Shown here one piece after another: positions 26,678 through 35,060 of a DNA stretch of 64,000 nucleotides. Source of the stretch: Acidovorax radicis (GTDB taxonomy: Bacteria; Pseudomonadota; Gammaproteobacteria; Burkholderiales; Burkholderiaceae_C). Positions within the stretch are counted from its first letter, which is position 1. Each line of letters opens with the position of its first letter. The position numbers and the translations under genes are program-made. Below the pieces are notes generated by a model. The model did no database searches, had not been told where the DNA came from, and saw only the letters and a program-made list of their open reading frames with translations. The DNA lies in NCBI RefSeq assembly GCF_020510705.1, contig NZ_CP075184.1, forward strand, positions 2,666,001 through 2,730,000. Reading direction: 5' to 3'.

Positions 26678-27631
26678 CTAAACCACAAAACGCGTCACCG
26701 CCAGTATCGCCACCGGCATCGTCACCAGGCCCAGCGCGGTGGACACCGCCACGCTCGCCGTGACTTCGTCTTCGGCCACGGCATAGCGCTGGGCGAACAA
26801 AAACACGTTGGCCCCCACTGGCAGTGCGGCGGTAACAATCATCACGGCCAGCGGCATGCCCGACAGGCCCAGCGCCCAGCCCAGGGTTGCCAGCACCAAC
26901 GGGTGCACCACACACTTGACCAGCGCAATGCGCAGCGCCGCCTTGAAATGGTGGCCCACCGTAGTGAACGCCAGCGTGACCCCCACCAGCAGCAGGGCAA
27001 TGGGCCCCAGCGCCTGGCCCAGCAACTGCAGTGGCTTGCCCACCAGCTCGGGCACCAACAGGCCCGTTTGCGCAAACAACAGGCCCGCGATGATCGGCAG
27101 CGGCACGGGGTGCAAGATGCCGTTGCGAATGGCTTGCAGCACGGTGCGCCACATGGGCAGCTGCACCCCGCCATCGCGCCCCGCATGTTCACGCGCGCTG
27201 GCCAGTTCAAACACCACCGTGGCCGCCGTGAGCAAGATGAGCGAGTGCACCGAGATCAGCGTGAACAGCGTGACCAGCCCCTCCTCGCCAAACACCAGGC
27301 CCACCACGGGCACCCCAATCATCAGCGCATTGCTGAACGTGTTGGCCAGCGCCCGCGCCGCGCCCAGGCGGCTAAAGCCTTGCCACACCAGCGAGGCCGT
27401 GTACACCATGCCAAACGCCACAAAGTAAATGCCCACCGGCCCGAAGTTGAGGTCTTCGAGGTGCACCGTGCTCATGGTGCGAAACAGCAATGCGGGCGTG
27501 AGCACCATGAACACCAGATTGGCCAGGTCCTTGACCGCACCCGCCCGTATCCAGCCGCGCCGCCCCACAAAAAAGCCGATGGCGATGAACAAAATGACAG
27601 GGATCAGCGAGGTGAAAACGGCGGAGTTCAA
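26678..27631 (-). CDS. AEC-family permease (auxin efflux carrier-like transporter)
   Basis: A 317-residue membrane protein with ten hydrophobic segments in two halves. Motifs include NALMIGVPVVGLVFGEEG, HPVPLPIIAGLLFAQTGLLVPE and TAALPVGANVFLFAQRYAVAEDEVTASVAVST, the last being the conserved C-terminal AEC signature. The substrate is probably an organic acid or amino acid. I chose a TTG at 27631 because family members begin (M)NSAVFTSLIPVI; a GTG at 27694 would give a longer, atypical N-terminus. No Shine-Dalgarno is clear for either. Confidence 0.85.
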   Translation of the reverse strand: MNSAVFTSLIPVILFIAIGFFVGRRGWIRAGAVKDLANLVFMVLTPALLFRTMSTVHLEDLNFGPVGIYFVAFGMVYTASLVWQGFSRLGAARALANTFSNALMIGVPVVGLVFGEEGLVTLFTLISVHSLILLTAATVVFELASAREHAGRDGGVQLPMWRTVLQAIRNGILHPVPLPIIAGLLFAQTGLLVPELVGKPLQLLGQALGPIALLLVGVTLAFTTVGHHFKAALRIALVKCVVHPLVLATLGWALGLSGMPLAVMIVTAALPVGANVFLFAQRYAVAEDEVTASVAVSTALGLVTMPVAILAVTRFVV

Positions 27632-27728
27632 GGTGCACGGGCCCGGGAGGACAAAGGTACGGAAAAGCGGACAAGCGGGTAACCACGGCCACACACCACG
27701 GTGTGCAAGGTCACAGCACTATGATTTT

Positions 27729-27780
27729 AATAGCTGCTAGCGCTTTTGCATCAAGCGCTGGCGGCCATTTTCGCTCATGA
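27729..27780 (+). repeat. dispersed palindromic repeat, AGCGCTT family, copy 3
   Basis: TAGCTGCTAGCGCTTTTGC, then ATCAAGCGCTGGCGGCCA and TTTTCGCTCATGAA, between the AEC permease start and the end of the beta-helix protein gene. Confidence 0.85.
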
Positions 27781-27862
27781 ATCAACCGTTTGTGGCGCAG
27801 GTGTCGCACAGCCCACCCCCTCAGCCACCACCGCCACCCTCACCACAACCCTCACCCTCCCC

Positions 27863-28735
27863 TCACACCAAGCTCGGCCCCAGCCACACCCCGCTGCGCA
27901 GGCGCTCGGGCACCTGCTGCGCCCACACCTGGGCGCTCGACTCCCAGGTCTCCTGCTGCACGTTCAGGCCGGCAAACACGCCGTAGCCGTCGCCAGCGCG
28001 AATGTCTTCGCCCGCGCACAGGCTCTCGCCCGCCTTGATCGAGCCGTGGGTGTGGATGCACTCGCCCGCCTTGATGCCCCAGGCCGCTTCCAGGTGCTGC
28101 ACGCCGGTGATAGCGCCGCCCACCAAAATGCCGTGCCCCGCGCGCAGGCTGCCCGCGCCGGTGAGGTGCCCGCCCACGCGCACGCCCTTGTCGCATTCCA
28201 CCGCGCCGCGGGCGATCAGGTCTTGCCCCACAAAGGCGCCTCCCTGGAGCACCAGCTTGCCGCCGCACACCACATCCCACCCGGCGCGCAGGTCGCCACC
28301 GCCCGTGATGTTGCCCGCAGCCTCCACGCCCCAGTCAGCGCGCAGATCGCCGCCCGCCTGCAAAAGGCCGCCGCTCACAATGCCGCCCGCGACGCGAAGG
28401 TCTTCGCCCGTCACCACCGATTCCCCGGCCCGCAAACCCCCACCCGCGCGGATGGACCGCCCCGCCTGGATCACGCTCGACACCTCGATGCTGCCGCGCA
28501 CCAGCACCGTGCCGGCAAACACGATGGCATCGGCCTCCAGCTGATCTACCGACAACACTGCGTTGGTGGGGCCAAACTGCGACAGCAGCCAACACGCATC
28601 GCCCACCCGCCCGGCGCTGACCAGCGAATCGAGCACCTCCTGGTAGCCGCTGCCGTCTTCCACATTGCGGCTGAACCAGCGAAACCCGTCCGCACAAGGG
28701 TTTTTGGCCCGCAGGAATTTTTTGGTGAACTCCAT
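27863..28735 (-). CDS. repeat-rich beta-helix protein (polymer-forming/bactofilin-like)
   Basis: A 290-residue protein I cannot name. The N-terminal 60 residues (MEFTKKFLRAKNPCADGFRWFSRN onward) look globular. From about residue 70 to 260 the sequence is a chain of five-to-six-residue turns such as SIRAGGGLRAGESVVTGEDL and GSIKAGESLCAGEDIRAG, with I/L/V followed by xAG or xGG. This pattern predicts a regular right-handed beta-helix as in bactofilins. No signal peptide or membrane segment is visible, so it is probably cytoplasmic. No partner gene is adjacent. Confidence 0.75.
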   Translation of the reverse strand: MEFTKKFLRAKNPCADGFRWFSRNVEDGSGYQEVLDSLVSAGRVGDACWLLSQFGPTNAVLSVDQLEADAIVFAGTVLVRGSIEVSSVIQAGRSIRAGGGLRAGESVVTGEDLRVAGGIVSGGLLQAGGDLRADWGVEAAGNITGGGDLRAGWDVVCGGKLVLQGGAFVGQDLIARGAVECDKGVRVGGHLTGAGSLRAGHGILVGGAITGVQHLEAAWGIKAGECIHTHGSIKAGESLCAGEDIRAGDGYGVFAGLNVQQETWESSAQVWAQQVPERLRSGVWLGPSLV

Positions 28736-29227
28736 GGCCCTCACCCCCGGTGGGCCCGCGCCCATGAAGGCGCGGGCGCAGCGATGGACAACCGCGCGGA
28801 AGGCGGATGGACGGGGTGTGACCAGATGGGCGTGGGCCCAACAACAAGGCAAGTAAACATGAGGCATCTCGTGAAAGAGCGGCCCGTGCCGGTGCAGCAA
28901 AGAGCACATCGGACGGCCACCATCGCGCTGGGCTGGGGCCCGGCGATGGATGTTCTGCGCAGTGTGGGGAGAAAAGAAGGTTATCGCCGGGCGGGGGAAT
29001 GTGCGACCGGCTTGTAGGGCCAGATCTCACACACCGCAGCGCCCCCGCCCACACACCCGGCCATAGGCACGCAGCCGCGCAGCGGGCCGGTGTGGGCGAA
29101 TGGGGTGGGGAAAAACATAGGCGCAGATGGTATCAGCCAGGCCTTTCGCTGCGGCTTGAGGGGGGATTGCCATGCCGCATCCGCCGCCGTCACGTGCAGC
29201 AGGTGCGTCACGTGCGGCAGCGCCGAC
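28736..29227. other. intergenic, no gene supported
   Basis: A 492-bp GC-rich stretch between the beta-helix protein start and the patatin stop. I see no ORF with a ribosome binding site, no RNA gene and no member of the palindromic repeat family. It presumably contains the beta-helix gene promoter. Confidence 0.5.
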
Positions 29228-30292
29228 TCAAGGGCTGGCGCAGGGTTCGCCCAGCCCCGCATACCCCGCTACCTTTTGCAGGCTGGATCGGTTGTCCAGG
29301 CAGGCCTGGTGCTGGGCGGCCGCCGCTTTTTGCTGGGCCACGCGTGTGGCAGTGGCGCGCTCGGCCTGCAACTGCGCCACGCGCTCACGAATGTGGGGCA
29401 TGGCGGCCAGCGCGGCTTTTTCGCCCTCCACCATCGCCTTGGCGCGCTGGCTGAAGTCTGCCGAGCCCAAATCGAGCACCTGGGGCCGGATGATCACGTC
29501 CGCGCGCGCCAGCTCGGCCTGCCCCAACTTCTGGCCCATGATGGCAATCGACTGGCTGAGCGTGCCCAGCATGTCGCCCGGCGATTTGCCCCGGGCCTTG
29601 TTGGAGATGTCCACCGCAATCACCACATCCGCACCCAGCTGGCGCGCCGCATCCACCGGCACCGGGCTCACGATGCCTCCATCCACAAAATGGTATTTGC
29701 CCAGCGTGACCGGCTGAAACACACCCGGAACACTGCTGGACGCCCGCACCGCCTGCCCCGTGTTGCCCCGCGCAAACACCGTGCGCTCGCCGTCTTCGAG
29801 CCGCGTCGCCACCGCCACAAAGGGCTTGGCCAGCTGCTCCAGGGGCTTGTTGCGCACCTGCGCGTTCACATAGTCCTCCAGCCCCTGGCCCAGCACCAGC
29901 CCGCCCGACGACAACTGCAGGTCGCGGATCTTCGATTCATCCAGCGCCACGGCTTTTTCCTGCAGCTCGAACGCGTTCATGCCGCTGGCGTACATCGCCC
30001 CCACCACACTGCCCGCGCTCGTGCCCGCCACCACGGCGGGCGCAAAGCCGTTGGCCTCCAGCATCTTGATCACCCCGATGTGCGCAAACCCCTTGGCCGC
30101 CCCACCGCCCAATGCGATGCCGATCTTGATGGGGGCCGGTGCGGCGATCGTGGCGATGGGCTCGGGCAAGGCGGCAGCCGAACGCGGCGAACTGCTGCCA
30201 CAGGCGCTCAGGGCCGCCAGCGCGCATACGCCCAACACCGCGAACAAGGGCGAAAAGACTGTGGGGAAGGTGCGGGGGGTAAAAGCGGTCAT
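29228..30292 (-). CDS. patatin-like phospholipase, lipoprotein
   Basis: A 354-residue lipid acyl hydrolase related to RssA. The N-terminus has a lipoprotein signal (LFAVLGVCALAALSACGSSS, lipobox LSAC), so it should be membrane-anchored in the periplasm. The catalytic features are the oxyanion loop ALGGGAAKG, the nucleophile serine in GTSAGSVVG and the Asp in FVDGGIVSPVPV. The C-terminal 60 residues are Ala/Gln-rich and helical. The ATG at 30292 begins the signal peptide. Confidence 0.92.
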   Translation of the reverse strand: MTAFTPRTFPTVFSPLFAVLGVCALAALSACGSSSPRSAAALPEPIATIAAPAPIKIGIALGGGAAKGFAHIGVIKMLEANGFAPAVVAGTSAGSVVGAMYASGMNAFELQEKAVALDESKIRDLQLSSGGLVLGQGLEDYVNAQVRNKPLEQLAKPFVAVATRLEDGERTVFARGNTGQAVRASSSVPGVFQPVTLGKYHFVDGGIVSPVPVDAARQLGADVVIAVDISNKARGKSPGDMLGTLSQSIAIMGQKLGQAELARADVIIRPQVLDLGSADFSQRAKAMVEGEKAALAAMPHIRERVAQLQAERATATRVAQQKAAAAQHQACLDNRSSLQKVAGYAGLGEPCASP

Positions 30293-30447
30293 GGGCGATG
30301 GATCCAGAGGCCCAGCCCCATTGCGGGGCGCGGGCACAGGCTTGATTGTCCGCCAATGCCGCAACGGCCTGCACGGGCACCGCGCGACAACCCCGTGCCA
30401 TCCAGTGGCACTTATTCACGCCAGGGCATGGCATGACATGGCGACAA

Positions 30448-30471
30448 AATATTGCACGATCATGCTATATT
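30448..30471. promoter_or_regulatory. palindromic operator candidate for the toxin-antitoxin operon
   Basis: AATATTGCACGATC followed by ATGCTATATT forms a 24-bp palindrome centred on GATC, 20 of 24 bases symmetric. It contains a good -10 hexamer (TATATT) and lies 27 bp before the antitoxin ATG. Xre-type antitoxins commonly autorepress through such sites. Confidence 0.55.
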
Positions 30472-30497
30472 CTTTCACACGAAACGAAGGAGTCATC

Positions 30498-30890
30498 ATG
30501 GTTGCTCGCCTGGCAAAGGTGGCGAATCTGGAGGCCGCCCCCGACAAAGCCCTGGTTTTGGGCAAGGCCACGGCCCGTGCCGCACAAGAGCTCAGCCTGT
30601 CCAATGCCGCGTTGGCCCGGGTGATTGGCTTGAGCGAGCCCACCATCAGCCGCATCGTGGGCGGCGCGCGTGGCATCGACCCCCTCTCCAAAGAAGGGCA
30701 GCTGGCCTTGCTGCTGGTGCGCCTGTTCCGGTCCCTGGACCCGCTGGTCGGCTCGGACGCGCAAAAGCGCCACGACTGGCTGCGCAGTCATAACAAGGCC
30801 CTCAATGGCGCACCGGCCGCCTTGATCGAAACCCCTGCAGGCCTGGTCACAGCCCTGGCCTACCTCGACGGGATGCGGGCCGCCGCGTGA
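30498..30890 (+). CDS. antitoxin, Xre/MbcA/ParS type (DUF2384)
   Basis: A 130-residue antitoxin. The N-terminal helix-turn-helix covers about residues 30-60 (LSLSNAALARVIGLSEPTISRIVGG). The C-terminal toxin-binding region has the DUF2384 pattern with a late ETPAGLVTALAYLDGMR. AAGGAG lies before the ATG. It overlaps the downstream RES toxin start, the usual antitoxin-first order. It should bind DNA and the toxin and repress its own promoter through the palindrome upstream. Confidence 0.88.
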   Translation: MVARLAKVANLEAAPDKALVLGKATARAAQELSLSNAALARVIGLSEPTISRIVGGARGIDPLSKEGQLALLLVRLFRSLDPLVGSDAQKRHDWLRSHNKALNGAPAALIETPAGLVTALAYLDGMRAAA

Positions 30891-31594
30891 TGGTGCAGGC
30901 CCAGGCCTCCTGGAACCCCGGCTGGGTTCAAGAACACGCAGCAGACCTGGCGATGAACGCGTTTCGCATGGTCGAGACGCAGCACACCGCGGCCACCATG
31001 CGCCTGGTGGACTCTGCGGACGAACAGACCCTGCTCGAGCAAATGCTGGACGACGCCAAACCCCCGCTGCCCCCACACGCCAAGGGGCTTCATTACCTGC
31101 TGGCCGCGCCCTTTCGTTACCGGTCACCGACAGGGTCTCGATTTCGCGGCACCCAGATGACCTGCCTCTGGTATGGCGCCGACGATCCGTTTTGTGCCTG
31201 TGCCGAAATTGCCTATTGGCGCCAGCGGTTTTTGCTGGACAGCGCGGGGCTCGTGGCGCAACAACTGTCCACCGAGCACTCGATGTATGAAGCTGTTGTC
31301 AGCGGGCGGGCCCTTGATCTGCTGTCACTCCCCTGGTCACAAGCCGAAGCCCAGTGGACACACCCCAGCAACTACACCGCAACACAGAAGCTGGGGGCGT
31401 TGGTTCAAGACACTGGCGATGTGGCGTGGATCCGTTATGCCTCGGTGCGCGCGCCCGGGCACACCTGCGCCGCCGTATTTGACCCACGGAGTCTGGCCAT
31501 GGTCACCCCAGAGGGCCGGTATGAACAGTGGCACTGCCACACCACACGCGACCGGGTCACGTTATCCAACGGCCGTGTGCGGTTTGACTTTTAG
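30890..31594 (+). CDS. RES-domain toxin (NAD+-degrading family)
   Basis: A 234-residue RES-domain protein. RES toxins consume NAD+ and stop growth. The family Arg, Tyr and Glu segments are seen as APFRYRSPTGSRFRG and LWYGADDPFCACAEIAYWRQ, and YTATQKLGALVQ is the late conserved block. The ATG at 30890 shares one base with the antitoxin TGA (TGATG); a GTG at 30887 would add one residue. The protein is longer than many RES toxins because of a 40-residue N-terminal helical extension. Ends in TAG. Confidence 0.88.
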   Translation: MVQAQASWNPGWVQEHAADLAMNAFRMVETQHTAATMRLVDSADEQTLLEQMLDDAKPPLPPHAKGLHYLLAAPFRYRSPTGSRFRGTQMTCLWYGADDPFCACAEIAYWRQRFLLDSAGLVAQQLSTEHSMYEAVVSGRALDLLSLPWSQAEAQWTHPSNYTATQKLGALVQDTGDVAWIRYASVRAPGHTCAAVFDPRSLAMVTPEGRYEQWHCHTTRDRVTLSNGRVRFDF

Positions 31595-31662
31595 AACGTG
31601 TTCACGATCTAAGCAAGCGGGCGTCCTGGCAGTGGCACGGTGTATCGGCTTGTAGAAATGCT

Positions 31663-31720
31663 ATTAAATATATAGCTGCTAACGCTTATTGATAAAGCGC
31701 TAGAGGCCTAAAAGTCTTAA
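31663..31720 (+). repeat. dispersed palindromic repeat, AGCGCTT family, copy 4
   Basis: TATATAGCTGCTAACGCTT, then ATTGATAAAGCGCTAGAGGCC, 70 bp after the RES toxin gene. Confidence 0.8.
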
Positions 31721-31872
31721 AACCTTAGTCAAACGGCTGGGTTCGTTGATGCTGAACAGAGCGTGAATGAGCCGTTCAGCGTACTTTCAGGGTGGTATTC
31801 GGACAATGCCACACGACACGAAGCCTGCACTGCGAACTGTCTCGTGCTGTGCCTTTTTTACAGGAACCGCCC

Positions 31873-32340
31873 ATGAAATCCACCCCCACTTTGCGCCATG
31901 CCGTGCTGGTTCTATGGCTAGGCTTGGCCGCCCTGCCCACGTGGGCCAGTGACGATTGCGATGCGCCGCTCAATCGCTGGCAAACGCGTGATGCGGTGCG
32001 GCAGATGGCCGCCGCACAGGGCTGGCAGATCCAGCGGCTGAAGATTGACGACGGTTGCTATGAAATTCGCGGTACCGATGCCCAAGGACGCACCTTCAAA
32101 GCCAAGATCGACCCGGAAACCCTGAAGGTGTTGAAGATGAAGCAAGGCGACCACCAGCGGGACCGGGACCGGGACCGGGACCGGGACCGGGAGCGCGATG
32201 ACGAGGGTGCTGCGCGGCACGCTCGACCGCCGCAACCGGGCGCCGCCGCCGGGCCTGCGCCTATGGCATTGCCGATCTCATCGCCTACTTCATCGCCTAC
32301 GTCAGCCCCTGGCTCCGCGCCGCGCGGCCAGGTCGAATAA
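31873..32340 (+). CDS. periplasmic PepSY-domain protein with Arg-Asp repeat
   Basis: A 155-residue secreted protein. Residues 1-25 form a signal peptide (LRHAVLVLWLGLAALPTWA). The PepSY-like domain includes RWQTRDAVRQMAAAQGWQIQRLKIDDGCYEIRGTDAQGR and ends with KIDPETLKVLKM. It is followed by an Arg-Asp dipeptide tract encoded by a hexanucleotide repeat, then a Pro/Ala/Ser-rich tail. It is the first gene of a cluster with DUF2271, a PepSY-flavodoxin reductase and ApbE, so it may bind haem, flavin or another protein of a periplasmic redox path. That role is inferred. Confidence 0.75.
   Translation: MKSTPTLRHAVLVLWLGLAALPTWASDDCDAPLNRWQTRDAVRQMAAAQGWQIQRLKIDDGCYEIRGTDAQGRTFKAKIDPETLKVLKMKQGDHQRDRDRDRDRDRERDDEGAARHARPPQPGAAAGPAPMALPISSPTSSPTSAPGSAPRGQVE
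32158..32193 (+). repeat. hexanucleotide tandem repeat (CGGGAC)5 plus CGGGAG
   Basis: Five perfect CGGGAC units and a variant sixth encode Arg-Asp five times and Arg-Glu. Because the unit is six bases, copy-number change keeps the reading frame. Confidence 0.9.
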
Positions 32341-32366
32341 ACACATTTCTCACAGAGAGCATCACC

Positions 32367-32843
32367 ATGTCCAAACCTCTTTTGACCATTCTGGCCACCG
32401 CCTGCGCGCTGGCCCTTCCCGCCCTGGCACACAGCCGCCCGCTCACGCTGACCGCCCAGCTCAAGAACTACGGCGGCGACGGCGCCTACCTGGCGGCCTA
32501 CCTGACCGATGCCAAAGGCGCCTATGTGCGCACGCTGTGGGTGGCAGGCGGCAAGGCCAAGTACCACAAGCACTTGTCTGACTGGAGCCGCCTCTCGGCG
32601 GGGGACGCCAAACGCCTCAATGGCGTCACCGGTGCCAGCGTGGGCGCTGGGCGCACGCTCAAGGTCACCGCCGATCTGGCGGATGCACTGATCGACGCGG
32701 GCTATGAAATCCGCATCGACGCTGCGGCAGAGGACATGCGAGACAGCCCGTCGGAGGTCCGCATTCCACTGTCCAAAGCCAACGCCGGCAAGCCGCAGGC
32801 GGGCAAGCAGTACATCCAGTCGGCAACCTTTCAACTCCAGTAA
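32367..32843 (+). CDS. DUF2271 family periplasmic protein
   Basis: A 158-residue secreted protein with signal peptide LTILATACALALPALAHS. The mature domain includes KNYGGDGAYLAAYLTDAKGAYVRTLWVAGGKAKYHKHLSDWSRLS and IDAAAEDMRDSPSEVRIPL, which fits DUF2271, a family commonly found beside PepSY reductases and ApbE. The function is not established; a flavinylated or metal-associated periplasmic redox partner is plausible. I do not see a clear FMN-attachment Thr motif. It lies 26 bp after the PepSY gene and 9 bp before the reductase. Confidence 0.82.
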   Translation: MSKPLLTILATACALALPALAHSRPLTLTAQLKNYGGDGAYLAAYLTDAKGAYVRTLWVAGGKAKYHKHLSDWSRLSAGDAKRLNGVTGASVGAGRTLKVTADLADALIDAGYEIRIDAAAEDMRDSPSEVRIPLSKANAGKPQAGKQYIQSATFQLQ

Positions 32844-32852
32844 AGGGCCCGC

Positions 32853-35060
32853 ATGAGTTGGAAAGCGATCCACCGCTGGCTCGGCCTGACCATTGGCACC
32901 CTGGCGGTGGTGCTGGGCATCACCGGTGCCATCCTGGCGATTGACCCGGTGCAGCAGGCGTGGCAGGCGCCCGCTGCCCCGGGCAATTTTCCCGTGGCCA
33001 CCTTGGTGGAGCGCGTGGCGCGCAGCGTCCCAAATGCAGAAGAAATCCGCCGTCTGCCATCGGGCGCCATCGTGGTATTCAGCTTTGCAGGGGACCAGCC
33101 GCAGGCGTCTTACGTGGACCCCGCCGATGGCCATGTGCTGGGTGCGTGGCAAGCCTCGGCGCTGCCGCGCTGGGTGAAGAACCTGCACCGCTCACTGCTG
33201 TTGGGCGACGCCGGGCGCTGGGGTGCGGCGGGCACTGCGCTGACCGTGGGCTTGTTGTGCGTCTCTGCCCTGGTGCTGTTGCTGCGGCGCATGGGCGGCT
33301 GGCGGCGGCTGGCGGCACGGGTGCGTGGCTCGCTGGCGCAGCGCATCCACGTGGTGACCGGCCGCGTGGTGCTTGCCATCCTTTGCATCACATCGCTCAC
33401 AGCGCTGACCATGAGCGCATCGACCCTGGGGCTGGTGACGCTGGACCCCAGAACCGAACCTGAAGTGTTTTCAGTAGTAACCGGCAAGCCCGACATGCCC
33501 GGCGCACAGCTGACAACGCTGCAAAACCTCCAGGTGCAGGATTTGCGCAAGCTGAGCCTTCCTGGCGCCACCGACCCGGAAGACACCTGGAAGGTCGTCG
33601 CCGCCCAAGGGCAAGGCTGGATTGACCGGACCTCGGGCCAGATGCTGGCCTGGCAGGATGCCCCCCTGGCGCAGCGTATCTACGACTGGGCCGTGGTGCT
33701 GCACACCGGCGAAGCGGCCTGGCCCTGGGCCGTGGTGCTCGGGCTCGCGGGCGCCAGCGTGCTGCTGTTCTGGCTGTCGGGCGTTGTGATCTGGTGGCGA
33801 GCACGCCGCCAGGCACCGCACATCATCGGCAACACGCCCATGGCACAGGCCGACGTGCTCATCTTCGTGGCCAGCGAAGGTGGCAGCACCTGGGGTTTCG
33901 CGCAGACACTGCAAGACGCGTTCGTGCAAGGCGGTCACCGCGTACACACCAGTGCACTGGAGAACTTTCGAACCACGGCCGCCACACGGCAGGTGTTTGT
34001 GCTTGCCGCAACCTACGGCGAAGGCCAGGCCCCGGCCCATGCCAGCCACGCCCTGGAGCACATCGCCAAGCTCAACGCCAGCGCTGTGCCGGTCACGGTG
34101 CTGGGCTTCGGCGACCGACAGTTCCCGGCCTTCTGCGCCTTTGCCAAGGCGCTGGATCAGACCTTGCGCGCACAGGGCTGGCCCACGTTGCTGCCGGTCG
34201 AGTGCATCCACCAGCAATCGGGCCAGCAGTTTGCGCGCTGGGGCGATGCCCTGGCACAGGCGCTGGGCGAACCCCTGGTGCTGGAGCATGTGCCGCGCTT
34301 GCCAGCCACGGTGGCGCTCACGCTCGTCGCGCGGCAGGACTATTCCGGTGTCACCGGGCAAGCCTCGGCGATCATGCGCTTTGCGTGGCCTGCACAAGGA
34401 CTGGACGCACGCTTGCGCGGGCACGGTCTGGCGCGGTTTGCCGCGGGCGATCTTGTGGGCGTTGTGCCGCCGGGTTCGGCCGTACCGCGCTACTACTCGC
34501 TGGCGTCGGGCTGGGAAGATGGTTTTGTGGAAATCTGCGTGCGTCAGATGAGCGGCGGCCTGTGCTCCACGCACTTGCTGGGCCTGCAGATGGGGGACAG
34601 CATCAGCGCCTTCATACGGTCCAACCCCGGCTTTGCACTGCCGCGATCGCGGCGGCCTGTGCTGCTGATTGGGGCGGGCACCGGTGTGGCGCCGCTGGCG
34701 GGCTTCATCCGGCGCAACGACAGGCGCAGCCCGATGCACCTGTACTTTGGCGGACGTGACCCGGCGCGGGACTTTTACTTTGGCCCCGACATTCAGCGCT
34801 GGCTCGCCGAAGGGCGCCTGGCAACGCTGCAGACGGCTTTCTCGCGCGTGCCCGACGGCGGCGGCTATGTGCAGGATGCCCTGCGCCGTGACGCCGAGCG
34901 CGTGCGCGACCTGGTGGCGCAGGGCGCCATCGTGCGCGTTTGCGGCAGCCGTGCCATGGCGCAGGGCGTGGCCGAGGCGCTGGACAGCGTGTTGGCGCCA
35001 CTGGACTGGAGCGTATCAGCGCTGAAAGCCAAGGAGCGTTATGCCGAAGATGTCTTCTGA
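32853..35060 (+). CDS. PepSY membrane / flavodoxin / ferredoxin-reductase fusion (sulfite reductase flavoprotein-like)
   Basis: A 735-residue membrane flavoprotein. The PepSY-associated membrane part has TM segments near residues 8-30, 120-140, 165-190 and 290-315. A flavodoxin-like FMN domain follows (about 330-470; VLIFVASEGGSTWGFAQTL). The FAD/NADPH reductase part has RYYSLASG for FAD, SGGLCSTHL, and the nucleotide site LLIGAGTGVAPLAGFIRR. It should carry electrons from NAD(P)H in the cytoplasm across the inner membrane, for example for iron or flavin reduction. The final acceptor is unknown. It overlaps apbE by 20 bp. Confidence 0.88.
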   Translation: MSWKAIHRWLGLTIGTLAVVLGITGAILAIDPVQQAWQAPAAPGNFPVATLVERVARSVPNAEEIRRLPSGAIVVFSFAGDQPQASYVDPADGHVLGAWQASALPRWVKNLHRSLLLGDAGRWGAAGTALTVGLLCVSALVLLLRRMGGWRRLAARVRGSLAQRIHVVTGRVVLAILCITSLTALTMSASTLGLVTLDPRTEPEVFSVVTGKPDMPGAQLTTLQNLQVQDLRKLSLPGATDPEDTWKVVAAQGQGWIDRTSGQMLAWQDAPLAQRIYDWAVVLHTGEAAWPWAVVLGLAGASVLLFWLSGVVIWWRARRQAPHIIGNTPMAQADVLIFVASEGGSTWGFAQTLQDAFVQGGHRVHTSALENFRTTAATRQVFVLAATYGEGQAPAHASHALEHIAKLNASAVPVTVLGFGDRQFPAFCAFAKALDQTLRAQGWPTLLPVECIHQQSGQQFARWGDALAQALGEPLVLEHVPRLPATVALTLVARQDYSGVTGQASAIMRFAWPAQGLDARLRGHGLARFAAGDLVGVVPPGSAVPRYYSLASGWEDGFVEICVRQMSGGLCSTHLLGLQMGDSISAFIRSNPGFALPRSRRPVLLIGAGTGVAPLAGFIRRNDRRSPMHLYFGGRDPARDFYFGPDIQRWLAEGRLATLQTAFSRVPDGGGYVQDALRRDAERVRDLVAQGAIVRVCGSRAMAQGVAEALDSVLAPLDWSVSALKAKERYAEDVF

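Noticed and set aside
26624..29017. plus-strand frames of 352 and 423 codons opposite the AEC permease and beta-helix gene
   Set aside because: Gln/His/Arg-rich or Ala-rich low-complexity translations in antisense to well-supported genes.
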